Positions 23,359-34,057 of a DNA stretch of 64,000 bases are shown in pieces (within the stretch, counting starts at the first letter, position 1; every line of letters begins with the position of its first letter). The translations under genes and the position numbers were made by a program. Source of the DNA: Coturnix japonica. Its lineage: Eukaryota > Chordata > Aves > Galliformes > Phasianidae. Where the stretch lies: the NCBI RefSeq assembly GCF_001577835.2, contig NW_015439867.1:219859-283858 (forward strand), written 5' to 3'. Below the pieces are notes generated by a model. The model saw nothing but the letters and a program-made list of their open reading frames with translations. It did no database searches and had not been told where the DNA came from.

Positions 23359-23900
23359 AACCCATCCCCAGATCCTGCCCTTCTCAATGGCCTGTAGTGT
23401 AGCAAAGTGCCTCTCCTCAGTGTGGATTCTCTGCTGGCTCATAGGGTTGTGCTCCGGCTGCAGATTTCCTTTGATGGGGAAGGTTGTATCCGTGGAGATG
23501 GGGTAGAAAAAGGGGCATTTCTCCCCCAAAATAAATGTCCAAGAAGCACCAAGAGAGCTGGGGGGACAAAGCCAACTCCTGGCAAGCATCTCATCTTGGC
23601 GTCTCCCATCTCTGAGCTCAGAAACATCACAGCCCCACCAACTCCCATTCTCACACTGCCTTTTACCCTTGGCAGAATTGCTCTTCTAGAGCCCTGCTTC
23701 ATGTTCTGGGGCAACAGTTGGGATTTGGGCCTCTTTCAGAACCCTACTCCGTGTTCTGGGGCAGCAGTTGGGCTTTGGATGGACACATCCACATTGGAGA
23801 TGCCCAACACTGATGGCCAAGGCCCGAACCACATTTTATCCCTTTTCTACCCCAACCCAACCACTTTCCCACCCAACCAAAGCCACCATTGGACACCACC
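23359..23900 (+). repeat. Dispersed duplicate, copy 1 (partner at 28,529-28,790)
   Basis: 23,359-23,505 matches 28,529-28,672 at about 85-90%, mostly transitions. A shared core is TCTCCTCAGTGTGGATTCTC. 23,761-23,850 then matches 28,672-28,770 (GGAGATGCCCAACA, GCC..AACCACATTTT). This copy has ~255 extra bases between the parts, including a short internal direct repeat (GTTCTGGGGCA.CAGTTGGG, at about 23,704 and 23,753). I do not recognise the family. Confidence 0.7.
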
Positions 23901-24009
23901 CACACTCCTCTTTGTCCTCTGAGTTCCCTAAGCAATGATTTCAGCCCTAAGGGCTCCCATCCCCTCCTTCCACTCCACACGTGGTGAATCACATCCCACT
24001 TTTTCCATC

Positions 24010-24265
24010 TGGGCTGTGATTTATGATCCAGCAGCTCAGCTCAGATCTCGCTCTGATTCCGACGGTCGATGCCGGAATGTGATATTTTCCTAAACGTCCC
24101 CGTAGTGCCATGAAATCCAGTTATAAAGAAAACAAGGACATGTTTTAACAATAAAACCAATGTGCATGATCTAATTAAATGGCGTAATAAAATTAGGAAA
24201 TAAATGCGCAAAGCATGAAAATCTGTTCCTCGAAAAGTGAATCAAATCGGCTCCTAAAATGAGAG
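24010..24265. promoter_or_regulatory. Candidate conserved non-coding element rich in HOX-type motifs
   Basis: AT-rich and complex: AACAATAAAACCAATG (an AbdB/CDX-type CAATAAAAC at 24,149-24,157), CTAATTAAATGG, GTAATAAAATTAGG and GGAAATAAATGCGC. It sits directly before a CpG island. It is among the best enhancer candidates in the desert. Confidence 0.45.
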
Positions 24266-24289
24266 TTTATTCCTCGCAAAGACAGCCCA

Positions 24290-24625
24290 GATCCTTCACC
24301 CTGCTCCGGGTTTTTAGGGCCGTTTGGTCGCCAAGGGCCGTTTTTCTCCCATCTCCGAACTGAGCCGGAGGCGGCCGGGAAGGAAAAAGGGGGGGTGAAA
24401 TGGGAAGAGATGTTTGCGAACGGCTGCGATGACCTGCTGGAAAACCCATCCCCGGTGCGAGGTTCATAAATACGGCACCACGGCGGGGATGGAGAACGCG
24501 GAGCTGACAGCCGGGGGGGGCCCGGAGCTGCGGGCGGATCGGAGCCGCTGCTGAGGACCCTCCGCCCCCCCCCGGCCCCGCAGCAGCGAAGCCCCACGGG
24601 CTGCACCGACGACCGTCGGCTTCTG
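24290..24625. promoter_or_regulatory. Orphan CpG island
   Basis: CpG density is high (GAGGCGGCCGGGAAGG, GATCGGAGCCGCTGC, CACCGACGACCGTCGGC) in a region with no recognised gene. The minus-strand frame across it (24,696-24,193) is rich in Arg/Ser/Pro and looks non-coding. It may be the promoter of an unrecognised transcript or a regulatory CpG island. Confidence 0.5.
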
Positions 24626-25320
24626 CTTTCCCTCCCCTCGTTTATTTCTTCGTTTTTACTCCTTTTTTTCCCCCTCTTTTTATTTTTCCCCTCCATTTTC
24701 TCCCCCCTTTTTAATAGTCCCTCTTTTTATTTTTCTCTGTTTTTTCCTTTTATTTTTCTCTCCTTTTATTCTCATCTGTTTTTCCCCTCATTATTTCTTT
24801 CTATTTCCTCCCTTTCTTTTATTTTTCCCCCTTTAATTTCTTCTTTTATTTTTTCTCTTTCCATTTTTTCTCATTTATTTTTTCTTTCCCTTTTTTCCTC
24901 TTTTTATTTTTCTCCCCCTATTTTTTCCCTTTATATTTTTCTCCTTTTTCTCCCCTATTTCCCTATTTTTATTTCAATTTTTCTCCTCCTTTATTTCTTC
25001 CCTCATTTTCCTTTTTTCCCCTCATTTATTTTCTCTTCATATTTTATTCTTTTTATTTTCTCTAAATTATTTTAATTATCATTATTAATTATTTTATATT
25101 ATTTTAATTTAAAAATTATTTCTCTTTTTATTTTTTCTCTTCCCCCCTTTTATTTTCCTCCTTTTGCTTTTTACTTCCTCTCTTTTTTTCTCTCTTTTTC
25201 CCACTTTCCTCATTCATTTCTCTTCAATTTTTCTCTTTCCATTATTATATCCCCCTTTTTCTTATTATTTTTTCCTACCCCCCCCTCCCCTTTTTTATTC
25301 CAACTATCTTTTCTTTGCTC
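24626..25320 (+). repeat. T-rich polypyrimidine/TTTATTT tract
   Basis: About 700 bp of T with C, and TTTATTTTT words, almost without G. It directly abuts the CpG island, a sharp shift in composition. Confidence 0.9.
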
Positions 25321-25344
25321 TGAGATACGATTTAACAGAGGGTT

Positions 25345-25432
25345 ATTAGAGTACTATGGTTAAGCTGTGGTTGGACTTATGATCTTCGAGGTCTTTTCCA
25401 ACCTGGCTAATTCAATGATTCTACGCTTCTAT
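25345..25432 (+). mobile_element. CR1 LINE 3' tail, sense
   Basis: GTGGTTGGACTTATGATCTT, GAGGTCTTTTCCAACCTGG and CAATGATTCTACGCTTCTAT: a typical, fairly well preserved CR1 terminus. Confidence 0.9.
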
Positions 25433-26394
25433 TCACTCACTTATTCCACCCCCTTTCCTTTTCCCTTTCAACCTTTCATTTTCCATTTACTTTCCTTCTA
25501 TTTTCCCATATTGCACTGATCCTTCACCCCCCAGACCCGCTCTGCTCTGTGCTCCAACAGCCCCATGGTGGCACACGGGCTCACACCCATCCATCCCAAC
25601 ACTGTTGGGCTGCCGACCCCCCCGTCCCCCCCCATCACCGCCCACCCCTTCCCCCGCTCTCCCTGCACCGCCGGCTGAAGATTCCCTTTCTCTGCCGTTG
25701 GCAGCGCCGTCAGCCCCTCATCGGGGCCATCCATCAGCGACTTGGCTCTCTCAGCCTCGCACTGTCTGTGTCATCTCCCGTACCCCCGTGGTGTTAAATA
25801 ATTAAAGCGTAGCACGTTGTAAAAGGGAGAGAGAGAGAGAAAAAAATATATAGAGCGAGCTCAGTCTTCCAGCTGCAAAATAAAACCGTTTGGCACCGAT
25901 GCTGAGATCGGATCCCTCCTGGCAGGCGGCGGTGCCGGCCTTTCTGAGCCAAAGCGGTGCGTGGGGGGCGGTGGGATTTCGGCCGTCCCCAAGGCCGGCT
26001 ATGGGGATGATTCCCCCCCCCACCCCGTTGTTGGGGGGCTGCAAAAAGCCGGCTGGAAAATAACAGTCACCCAACATCAGACGGCGCTGTGAGCGCTGAG
26101 CTCTGGATGGGAATGCAGCGTTTGGGGCTGTTCCATCCATCAGCATTGCGGGGCACTGCTGTGGATACGGGGGTCTTATTTATGGCCGAGGTGCCTTGCA
26201 AACCTCCACCTGGGATCTCCGAGTACCTCCATCCTATGGGAAACACTGAACCACCTCCAAACCCCATCCAAAATGGAGAGAAGGGATAAAAATGGGTAAA
26301 GCCCCCCAAAAAAGTGATGAGATTGGGGGTTTTCTCGGCACTTTTCCCCTCTAAAAAACTTTCTGCTCTCTCCTCAGCCCCCATTTTTCACGCT
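25433..26394. other. Unique intergenic sequence
   Basis: No gene recognised. CpG-bearing GC-rich parts (25,690-25,740; 25,920-26,000) and a short GA run (25,828-25,843) are present. Confidence 0.45.
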
Positions 26395-26745
26395 TAAGGG
26401 CATGACACACATTATCATTCACCACCTTCGTTTACATGTAGCAAACATAGGTCAATTTATTTCTAAATCCCCTTTTTTATGGCTCTATTGAACTATTTGC
26501 CACATTATTTATACGTTAATGCGATGAATCCCTCTGGATATCACGCTGTCTAATAAATAACGCGACAAATCATTAAGCAGGGTGATAAAATCAAGCCATT
26601 TAAAAATACATCAACCTGTGTTGCTTTCGTGTAAAATAAGCTCCTGGGGCCCATCAGAGAGAGGAGGAAGGAGAGATACACATACACATATGTGCACAAG
26701 CACAAAAAGATAAAGGTAGAACGTTTCCTTTTAACCAATATCCTG
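26395..26745. promoter_or_regulatory. Candidate conserved non-coding element, long and AT-rich
   Basis: 350 bp of complex AT-rich DNA: CACATTATCATTCACC, CAATTTATTTCTAAATCC, TCTAATAAATAACGCG, AATCATTAAGCAGGGTGATAA, CCATTTAAAAATACATC. No coding frame. Both flanks are GC-rich. Confidence 0.45.
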
Positions 26746-26964
26746 GAAAATGAAGGGCTGGTTGGTGGTGTTTTTTGGTGAGGGTGGAAGGATGGGAGGA
26801 AAAGGGGAATTAGGGGGTAATGTGGGAAGGAGGAGTAGCACTGTGTTCATCATTTGCTGGAGGAGCTGTGATGGGGGTCGGGTTGTGGGTGGGTTGGCTG
26901 TTGTGTCTGGATGGCACCGAACAGCGGCTCATGAGATCAAAGGCTTCATCTTCCCCATCAAACA

Positions 26965-27650
26965 TCCACTGACTCCACTGGGATCCCACATCACCTCCAG
27001 TTGGATCCCAAATCGGCTCCATTGGGATCCCAAATCACCAAATCTGGATCTCAAATTGACTCAAACTGGATTCTAAACCAGCTCCATCGGGATCCCTAAT
27101 ATATTCCCATTGGGTTCTTAATCAGTATTGCTCGGATTCCAGTTTGCCTCTGAATCCCAAATCATCTTCATTTGGGCCCTGAATCTGCCCCACTGGGATC
27201 CCAGATCTGTCCCGTTGGGATCCCAGACCTTCTCCATTGGGATCCCACATCTACTCTGTTGGGATCCTTGATCTGCTCCATTGGGATCACTGATTTCAAT
27301 TGGGATCTCAGACCTTCTCCATAGGGACCCCACATCTGCTCCCTCGGGATCCTTGATCTGCTCCATTGGGATCTGTGATTTCCATTGGAATCACTGATTT
27401 CCATTGGGATCCCACATCTACTCCATCAGGATCCCAGATCTGCTCCATTGGGACCATTGAGTTCCATTGAGATCCATTGAGTTCCATTGGGATCCCACAT
27501 CTACTCCATTGGGATCCCAGACCTTCTCCATTGGGACCCCACATCTACTCTATTGGGATCCTTGATCTTCTCCGCTGGGATCATTGATTTCCATTGGGAT
27601 CCCAGATCTGCTCTGTTCGGATCCCAGATCTTCTCCTTTGGGGTCCCAGC
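26965..27650 (+). repeat. 22-bp minisatellite (CTCCATTGGGATCCCAGATCTG)n
   Basis: About 30 diverged copies. The core GGGATCC is a BamHI-type palindrome. Frames reading IPMGQIWDPSGAD on the minus strand are artefacts. Confidence 0.95.
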
Positions 27651-27734
27651 TCAGCCCCCTCTGCACCCCAACCCATCTCACCCAAAGCCAAAGGAGAAAA
27701 CCCGCAGAACTCGCCCGCTCACCGCTCCGGAGCC

Positions 27735-27990
27735 ATCGTTTGCCTCTGGCACTTACAAATGATGTAATCCACTTTATTTGTGTGACAACAAAACGGTTAT
27801 TATAGTAATAAGTATAATTAGCACAAGACAATTACCATAATAATACATTTCCCTTGTTCCAGAGGTACTTTTAAAAAACAGGTTTATTTAAGATTTTGAA
27901 GAAAGAAATAAAAATTGCTTAGCGAGGCACAGCAATAAAGCATCTCATTGTGCTGATGCATGGCGAACTGAAAGCAGCCTCGGCCTGAGG
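27735..27990. promoter_or_regulatory. Candidate conserved non-coding element, strongly AT-rich
   Basis: GATGTAATCCACTTTATTTG, GTTATTATAGTAATAAGTAT, AATTAGCACAAGACAATTAC, CAGGTTTATTTAAG and CACAGCAATAAAGC. It is one of the densest sets of homeodomain cores in the window. It starts abruptly at the end of the 22-bp array. Confidence 0.45.
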
Positions 27991-28528
27991 CGAGCACGTT
28001 CTCAGAGGTCTTTGGGTTCCTAATTCCATCCCAAAGACCTCCTGCAAATGGGGAATGTGTGGGGAGTGGTGGAATCCCCCATTGGGCGTCCCAAGACTTG
28101 CCATGGGGTTGTAAAAGGGTCTGCTTGGGGGACTGATATAGAAGGATATTTTACCCCAAATGTATTTGGGGTTTGTTGGAAGAGGTGACAAGAGATGGGG
28201 CTGTGGGGAGGAGGATTACATCAGCCAAAACTCAGGTTTTTTGGGTTAAATCACACCCTTCGCGTCTCCCACTGGGTGCAGGGAAGCGTGGGGCTGGAGG
28301 TGCTCCGGGGCTGGGAGGTGAGCATCACGCCGAGGGGTCAGGGTCTGTAGGCAGCATTTTAAACACAGAGAGGTTAAAAATAGTCCTGAGGGGTGGAGGG
28401 AGGGCCCAGGAGATGCGATGTCACCATGTCCCCAACCACGATGGGATGCGTTCGACTCCGGCATCACCTTTGTTGGACTGCATGTCCCCACTGTGAGTGA
28501 GGAATTCATCCGAGCAGTTTAATTTCCA

Positions 28529-28790
28529 TTAACCCATCCCCAGATCCTGCCCTGCGCAGTGACTCTGTAGCACAGAGCCTCTCCTCAGTGTGGATTCTCT
28601 GCTCACTTTTAGGGTTGTGCTCTGGCTGCAGATTTCCTTTGGTAGGGAAGATTGTGTCCATGGAGATGGGGCAGCTCTTGGGATTTGGGTGGAGGAAGCC
28701 GTGTTGGAGATGCCCAACATTGATTTCCACCATCCCAGGGCCTGAACCACATTTTGTCACCCTTCCACCCCAGTTTTCAAGCCACCATTT
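28529..28790 (-). repeat. Dispersed duplicate, copy 2 (partner at 23,359-23,900)
   Basis: See the partner. On the minus strand both copies stay open and share a conceptual segment KGNLQPEHNP.S.QRIHTEER. In this copy the open frame extends 285 codons (29,363-28,506). The QRIHTEER run recalls a zinc-finger linker, but no C-x2-C..H pattern surrounds it. Confidence 0.7.
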
Positions 28791-29450
28791 GACAGAACTC
28801 AAATTCCTCTTTGCTGAACCCCCTCCACTCATCCCAGGGATGGGATCTATACAACACATCTTGCTCCTCTCCTTTCCACATGCTCCAACATGGGGACGTT
28901 TTCTTCTCCCGACGTCACCCGTTGCCCCCCATCCCACCACATTTCTGCCCTTGGTATTTTTAAAAGGCTCTTTGAAAACGTGCTTTAAGGACCACTGTTC
29001 CCACAGCCTTATTATTTTCAGCTGCAAAGAGAAGCGCCGTCGGCAGCCGGCAGCCGGAGTTAATACGATGCAAATGCGATGAATCCACTGCAGCTGAACT
29101 CCCGACATCCCCACGCGGCTGCGCCCTTCATTTCTCCACAATGGGTCTTTGGAAAGACACCAGAACATCTCCTGTGAAGGATTTGCTCCTCTCAAGTCTG
29201 GTTCAGCCGAAAGTTTATTAGTGGAAAGGGGGTAATGAAAATAACGTGAGCTGGCATCGTAAACACGCACACTCAGCCGGCGGAGCTGAGAGCAGTTTGG
29301 AACAAGCCGTGTAAGCACCACGGTGTCGTATTCCTCCCATCCTCCCAGCCAGCCAAATGCCAATAATTAGCCATAAATAATACCTAGGCTCCTCGCAGCA
29401 GGTTGATCCACTATAAACATGAGCCGAGCTGGGGAAATAACCTCGCGATG
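28791..29450. promoter_or_regulatory. Candidate conserved non-coding region
   Basis: 28,960-29,090 (CAGCCTTATTATTTTCAGCTG; AGTTAATACGATGCAAATGCGATGAAT with an octamer-like ATGCAAAT) and 29,205-29,440 (AAAGTTTATTAGTGG, CCAATAATTAGCCATAAATAATACC) are complex, homeodomain-rich islands. They overlap the 285-codon minus-strand frame. Confidence 0.35.
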
Positions 29451-29869
29451 GAAAACAGCCTGGTAGCCAAGAGAGAAGGTTTGCACAGATGGAGCTGCTG
29501 CCAGATTTGCAGTCGTGGATCAGAGCAGCTCCTTGGCTCATCCTGCAGCTTCTTGGCCACCGGTTCCGCACTGGGGGGTCGGGATGATCCGAGGCAGCAA
29601 TCCTATCCCAAAATCCCATCTGGATGTGGTTGGCTGCATCTGTGATGCTCAGTATCCGTTTGCTCAGGAGCAAAGCTTGGACCATCCGAGGAGGGGTCAC
29701 CTGCTGCTGGACCTAATTCCAGCTCAAGATGAACCTCAGGAGACATCAAGGAGCTCGTTGGATCTACAGCCCCCAGAATGATCCATTGATGGGGAAGGGA
29801 GAGGAGAGCCAGCCAAGATGGGGATGTGGCTCCTTGGGGCCACAGTCAGTGGATGTATAGGGGGGGTGG

Positions 29870-29942
29870 GCTGAGGTTGGACTCGGTGGTCTGGGAGAAC
29901 CTTTCCAACCTCGGTGGCTCTTATGATGTGTGGTTCTGTGCA
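29870..29942 (+). mobile_element. CR1 LINE 3' tail, sense, decayed
   Basis: GAGGTTGGACTCGGTGGTCT, GAACCTTTCCAACCTCGGTGG and ATGTGTGGTTCTGTG match a diverged CR1 terminus. Confidence 0.75.
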
Positions 29943-29971
29943 GCTTTCCTCCCAGCTCCATGCTGAGCCCC

Positions 29972-30032
29972 CAATGATGATGACGGTGGTGATGATGACA
30001 GTGGTGGTGATGATAGTGATGATGATGCCCAG
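29972..30032 (+). repeat. (GATGAT)/(GGTGGT) trinucleotide repeat
   Basis: Mixed GAT, GGT and GAC triplets. Confidence 0.9.
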
Positions 30033-31480
30033 CAGATGACTGGACAGGGATGGTCAGGAGGTGCCAGAGGTGCCACCAAGAGATGGAAATCCATCTGCTC
30101 CCCACCCTGCCCCCTCATCTCCCACCTCATCACAGGGACCTGGTTGCTCTCCCCTCCCCTCTGCAGGAGCCGCCAAAGCCTTGGCTGAAAGGAGGACCAT
30201 TAAGTCAGGCAAATTCCCACCCCAGCCCTCCCAGCTGCGATTTATAAAGCTGCTGCTTTCATTAGAGCTGAGCAGGAGGGCGAGGAGGGCTCGCGCACGC
30301 TGGGAGAGGCGAAGCGGAGCGGAGTGTCTGGTTTGAAGACAGCGCCGTGTCCGTAACGCTGTGCAGATGTTTCACCAAAGCAATTTAGTCATCAGCTGCT
30401 TTCATTTTCCTAATGCATGTTTTTTTTTCTTTTCCCTCCTCCCCTCCCACCATATGCTTGAAACACTTTTTTCCATTTCCTTTTCATGCTGCAGCCCCCT
30501 CCCCAGACTCCAACCCCCCCCCCCCCCCCCTCAAGCTCTCTCAGCTCTCAGACACAACCCACAATGGGTCTGTATGGCTAGGACAGAGAGAGAACCCCAA
30601 ATCCACATCACATGTCAATGCCACAGGACTATGACCCCCCTCTTCCCCCTCTGGGTCCCTTGTGGTCATTTCTCTCCACCCCAGACTTCTCAGTGTGGGT
30701 GGGAGCTCCAGACTGGCCATATGGGGAAAGGACTTTGGGAACCAGCATTGGTGTGTAGAAGAAAAAGCCAAGGTCTGCCCTGCATGGGATGCATTCATTC
30801 CGAGCACAGAGAGAAATCCACAGCCCCTGTGAAGGGGGCTGATGGCCCCACAGCTTGGAGCAAGCCTTATAGCTGTGAATGATGTGGGGCTGGGTATGGG
30901 GACAGGAGGGTGGCATGGGGCAGGGTGATGCAGACCCCAAGCAACACCACCACTTGTAGGGGTGGGAAGGGGCCAGGACTGCCTTCATCCAAAGAAATCA
31001 CCACGTCTCAGCCTGCCAAGAGGGCGAAGAAAAGTCGGCTTCAGTCCCAGCATAATTCCTCTTTGTCACTCGCCGTGAGGAGCCACATTCCAGCAGCATC
31101 AGCCCGGGCCAACTTTCCAAAAATATCACTTTCACCACCCGTTATGGTTTGCAGCTTCCTCTCCTGGGGGTAGAACCACTCCCCACCCCCGTGGCTGTGA
31201 TAGCACCGCTCCCCATCAGCCCAGCAGCGTTCAGCCCCGCGCCCGCTTCCATCCACCATTTGAATCCGCCAAATCTCATGCAGTGCAGAGGCAGTCGGGA
31301 GGACCCTCAACCCTTTAAAGGCATCAGAGAATCCACACACACTGCCTCCCATTCATTCTCCAAAGCCCTTCACCATGGAACCACTCCTGCCCTTCAGGTC
31401 CAACTTTCCACCCAAGATACGTTTCAGTCTCACTTCAGAGAGGATTCCGTTGCCCAATCTCCTCCATATTAACCCCAAAT
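30033..31480. other. Unique intergenic sequence
   Basis: No gene recognised. A 17-base C run is at 30,514-30,530. 31,020-31,150 is of higher complexity. Confidence 0.45.
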
Positions 31481-31484
31481 CGTG

Positions 31485-31915
31485 GCTCTCTTACATAAAC
31501 CACATACCTCGAGGATGACACTGCCGCCAATTAGAGATCATGTGTTTGCAATTAAGTGCGTCGGTATCGTTGCGAAATAAAATAAAACTCAAATATCAAG
31601 TGGAGCCCATTATATCGGCTAATTGGCTGGCGGCATGGAGAGGGTGTTAAAATGGGTCTTTTAACTGTGTGTTAATCTCCCCGAAGACAAACTGTTTGTT
31701 TTCACGTTTTTACGACCCTCCCTCCCACACGCCTTGTATATTTTGACCCAGATGATGGACAGAGTTATGGGAGAGAACTGTAAAAAAGTAATTACAAATT
31801 ATGAAAAACATATATAGCCCTTTCAGCCCGGTGGATGTGGCGGTGCGGACGGTGTCGTGGCAAAGATTTAATGCTCCTGGGCTTTATTATCTCCATCCAA
31901 CCATCCATCCTTACA
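31485..31915. promoter_or_regulatory. Candidate conserved non-coding element, the longest in the window
   Basis: 430 bp of complex sequence: CGCCAATTAGAGATCATG, TTTGCAATTAAGTGCG, AAATAAAATAAAACTC, CGGCTAATTGGCTGGC, GAAGACAAACTGTTTGTTTTC (ACAAACTGTTTGT is an inverted repeat), AAGTAATTACAAATTATG and GGGCTTTATTATCTCC. There is almost no simple repeat. This profile is typical of deep-conserved developmental enhancers. Conservation not tested. Confidence 0.5.
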
Positions 31916-33164
31916 AGGCGAGAGCGGCGCAGCGTGCAGATGGAACGGCCCCGCGGAGCTCCAGCCTCCATCAGCCTCTCCTCCAAGGTTAGGAAGCTCA
32001 GGGCCAACCCAAACCTCATCCATCCCACTGATGTTAATGGAGGGAGTGTGGGTGACCCTACTGAGCACACCCCATCGCAGGGATGGATTTGGGGTCCCCA
32101 CTTGGAGCACATAGCGATGGCACCTGGTTGTGTTGATGCCCACGTTGCATTGATGCTGAATGCATGGTGCAACCCTGGTGGTGCAACACCTCATGCAAGG
32201 CACAGTGCATGTGCAACAGCCTCAAGCCTCAGCATGCCGCGGTCCCACCATGCCAAGAGCTACGTGCACCCTCGGTGGCGGTGGGGTTGCACGCACATCT
32301 CAACCTCTGAGCTGCATTCCTTGGAACAACAACCAAAAATCAAGCAGGCAGATGGGGTGGTGCAGCCTGGGGAAGGAGGTGCTCAGCACAGTCAGGATGA
32401 AGCCAATGTGCCCCCCCCTTTGCTCTCAGAGGCCGGATGCTGGCAAGGAGCTGACAGCAAAATGAGAACCATCAGCTTGGAGAGGCTCCAGATCCTCGAC
32501 ACGGCGACTGCTCGCACGTCACTGTGCCAGATGAGCGCTGGCCAAGAGACGAGGGCCAGCTCCCCTGGGGATGCTGCTCCCTGTGGCCATGGCTGGGAAT
32601 GGGGGGGCTGCAAAAACATCTCCCCATGTGTGGGATTTTGCAGCTCGCTTCCAAGAAGGTGTGGGTCCTTCTCAAGTAGCTGTGGGTCCTCCCCACTCAT
32701 GACTCCCTGTGATGTGGGAAGGTGGGTTGGGAACCATCCCCAATTGGTGGCCAACGTAACGTTGGTGGTGAGGTCTGCTCTGTATCTGGGACATAAGGAT
32801 GGTGTTCAAGCCTGGGGTCATAGAGTCATAGAGCTGTAGGATCACGGAAGCATCACAGCATCAGGTGACTCTATAGTTAACATCTCCATTCTTGAGGTCT
32901 TCCAGCCTTGGCCATCTCCAACAGCCTGATGTCAGCTGAAATCCCATCTGAGATCTCAGATCCCATCCAATGCTGCTGCTCTCTGCATTCAGCTGAGACC
33001 AGTCCTACTGTACCCCCCAGAGACCCCCTCCGGAGCCCCACATGTCTCCCAGTTGGCACCAGAGCCGTCCTTCACACCCATCCAAGGTCCTTTGGCCAAG
33101 CTTGGAACTGCCATGGGGAATCTGAACTCACCTTCTCCCCTCCAAACTGCACCCATTTAATTCA
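31916..33164. other. Unique intergenic sequence with a long plus-strand open frame
   Basis: A 334-codon plus frame (31,835-32,839) runs through it without repeats, but has no recognised domain, no start context of note and no splice context. I do not call it a gene. A faint antisense CR1-like terminus (TCATAGAGTCATAGAGCTGT) lies at 32,818-32,850. Confidence 0.4.
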
Positions 33165-33370
33165 CCATGAGATTTTAATATTGATTTACAGCTTCCAGGC
33201 CCTGGATCTGGGTGTTTTCACATTGATTCCGACCTGCTTTCTATTGATTTAGCTGAAGTCGGTGCGTGATCACTTTACATTAAGCAGCCATGAGGTGCTG
33301 TTAAATCAACCCATGTGGCCAAGCAGTGCTGGCACGGCAGCTTAACAGCAAAGTATTCCCATAAAGCTCA
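33165..33370. promoter_or_regulatory. Candidate enhancer with repeated PBX-HOX type motifs
   Basis: TATTGATTTAC (33,179-33,189) and TATTGATTTAG (33,242-33,252) are two TGATTTA PBX-HOX composite cores 63 bp apart, with CATTGATTCC between them and CTTTACATTAAGCAGCC after. Confidence 0.45.
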
Positions 33371-34057
33371 GGTCATCTGGAAACCAATCCACACCACTGC
33401 TGGGGCTGGGAGGGAAGGCAGAAGGTGTTATTTAAGTTGAGACAAAGGCAATGTTTGGAGGCAGAGTTTTTTGGCAGGAGGGGTTCAGAATGTCTTTGGG
33501 GTTTCCAGGAGTGACATTCAGGTCCAATTGAATCATTCAGGTCCAATTGAAGTTGCTTTGAGTTGGATGTAATGTGGAGTGTTCCTGGGCAGAGAGGTCT
33601 CCCCATCTCCTCAACCTTCATTTGAAGAGATGTCCCCAAGGGATGACACCCAAAGAAATGGGGCCAAGGGGAAACTGAGGCACAAGAGCCCACGTCTACC
33701 CACACCCCAGTTAACAGTAATCTGCTAAATGCCACCACATATCTCCAGGTGTTGATCCAGATGGGTGATGCACGTGAGCTGCTGTGGGGGCCCAGGACTC
33801 CAACTCCCCTTTGGCAACATCCCTTTGCTTTCTTGTAGCTGGAAAACCTCACAAAATCATCTTCATTTTGTGAGTTTTATTGCACTATAAAAAGGTGTGG
33901 ACCTTCCATTCCAGCCTGGCAAAGGAGGGAGAAAAAGATAAATAACACATCCTCATAAATCACGCTGAAATTAATGGAGAGAGCTGAAGATAAAGCAAAT
34001 AAGGGCACGTGCTGGAGAGGCAGCGCCGCAGCGGAGCTGATGTGTCCTTCAGGTGAT
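33371..34057. other. Unique intergenic sequence
   Basis: No gene recognised. A 159-codon minus frame (33,852-33,373) is featureless. A small tandem copy of TTCAGGTCCAATTGAA lies near 33,518-33,550. Confidence 0.45.

Noticed and set aside
28529-28672. Zinc-finger remnant suggested by QRIHTEER on the minus strand
   Set aside because: No paired cysteines or finger spacing around it; only the linker-like octapeptide is present, so chance similarity or part of an unknown repeat.
32818-32850. Antisense CR1 terminus (TCATAGAGTCATAGAGCTGT)
   Set aside because: Resembles the CR1 terminal octamers but no adjoining CR1 body could be followed; kept only as a remark.
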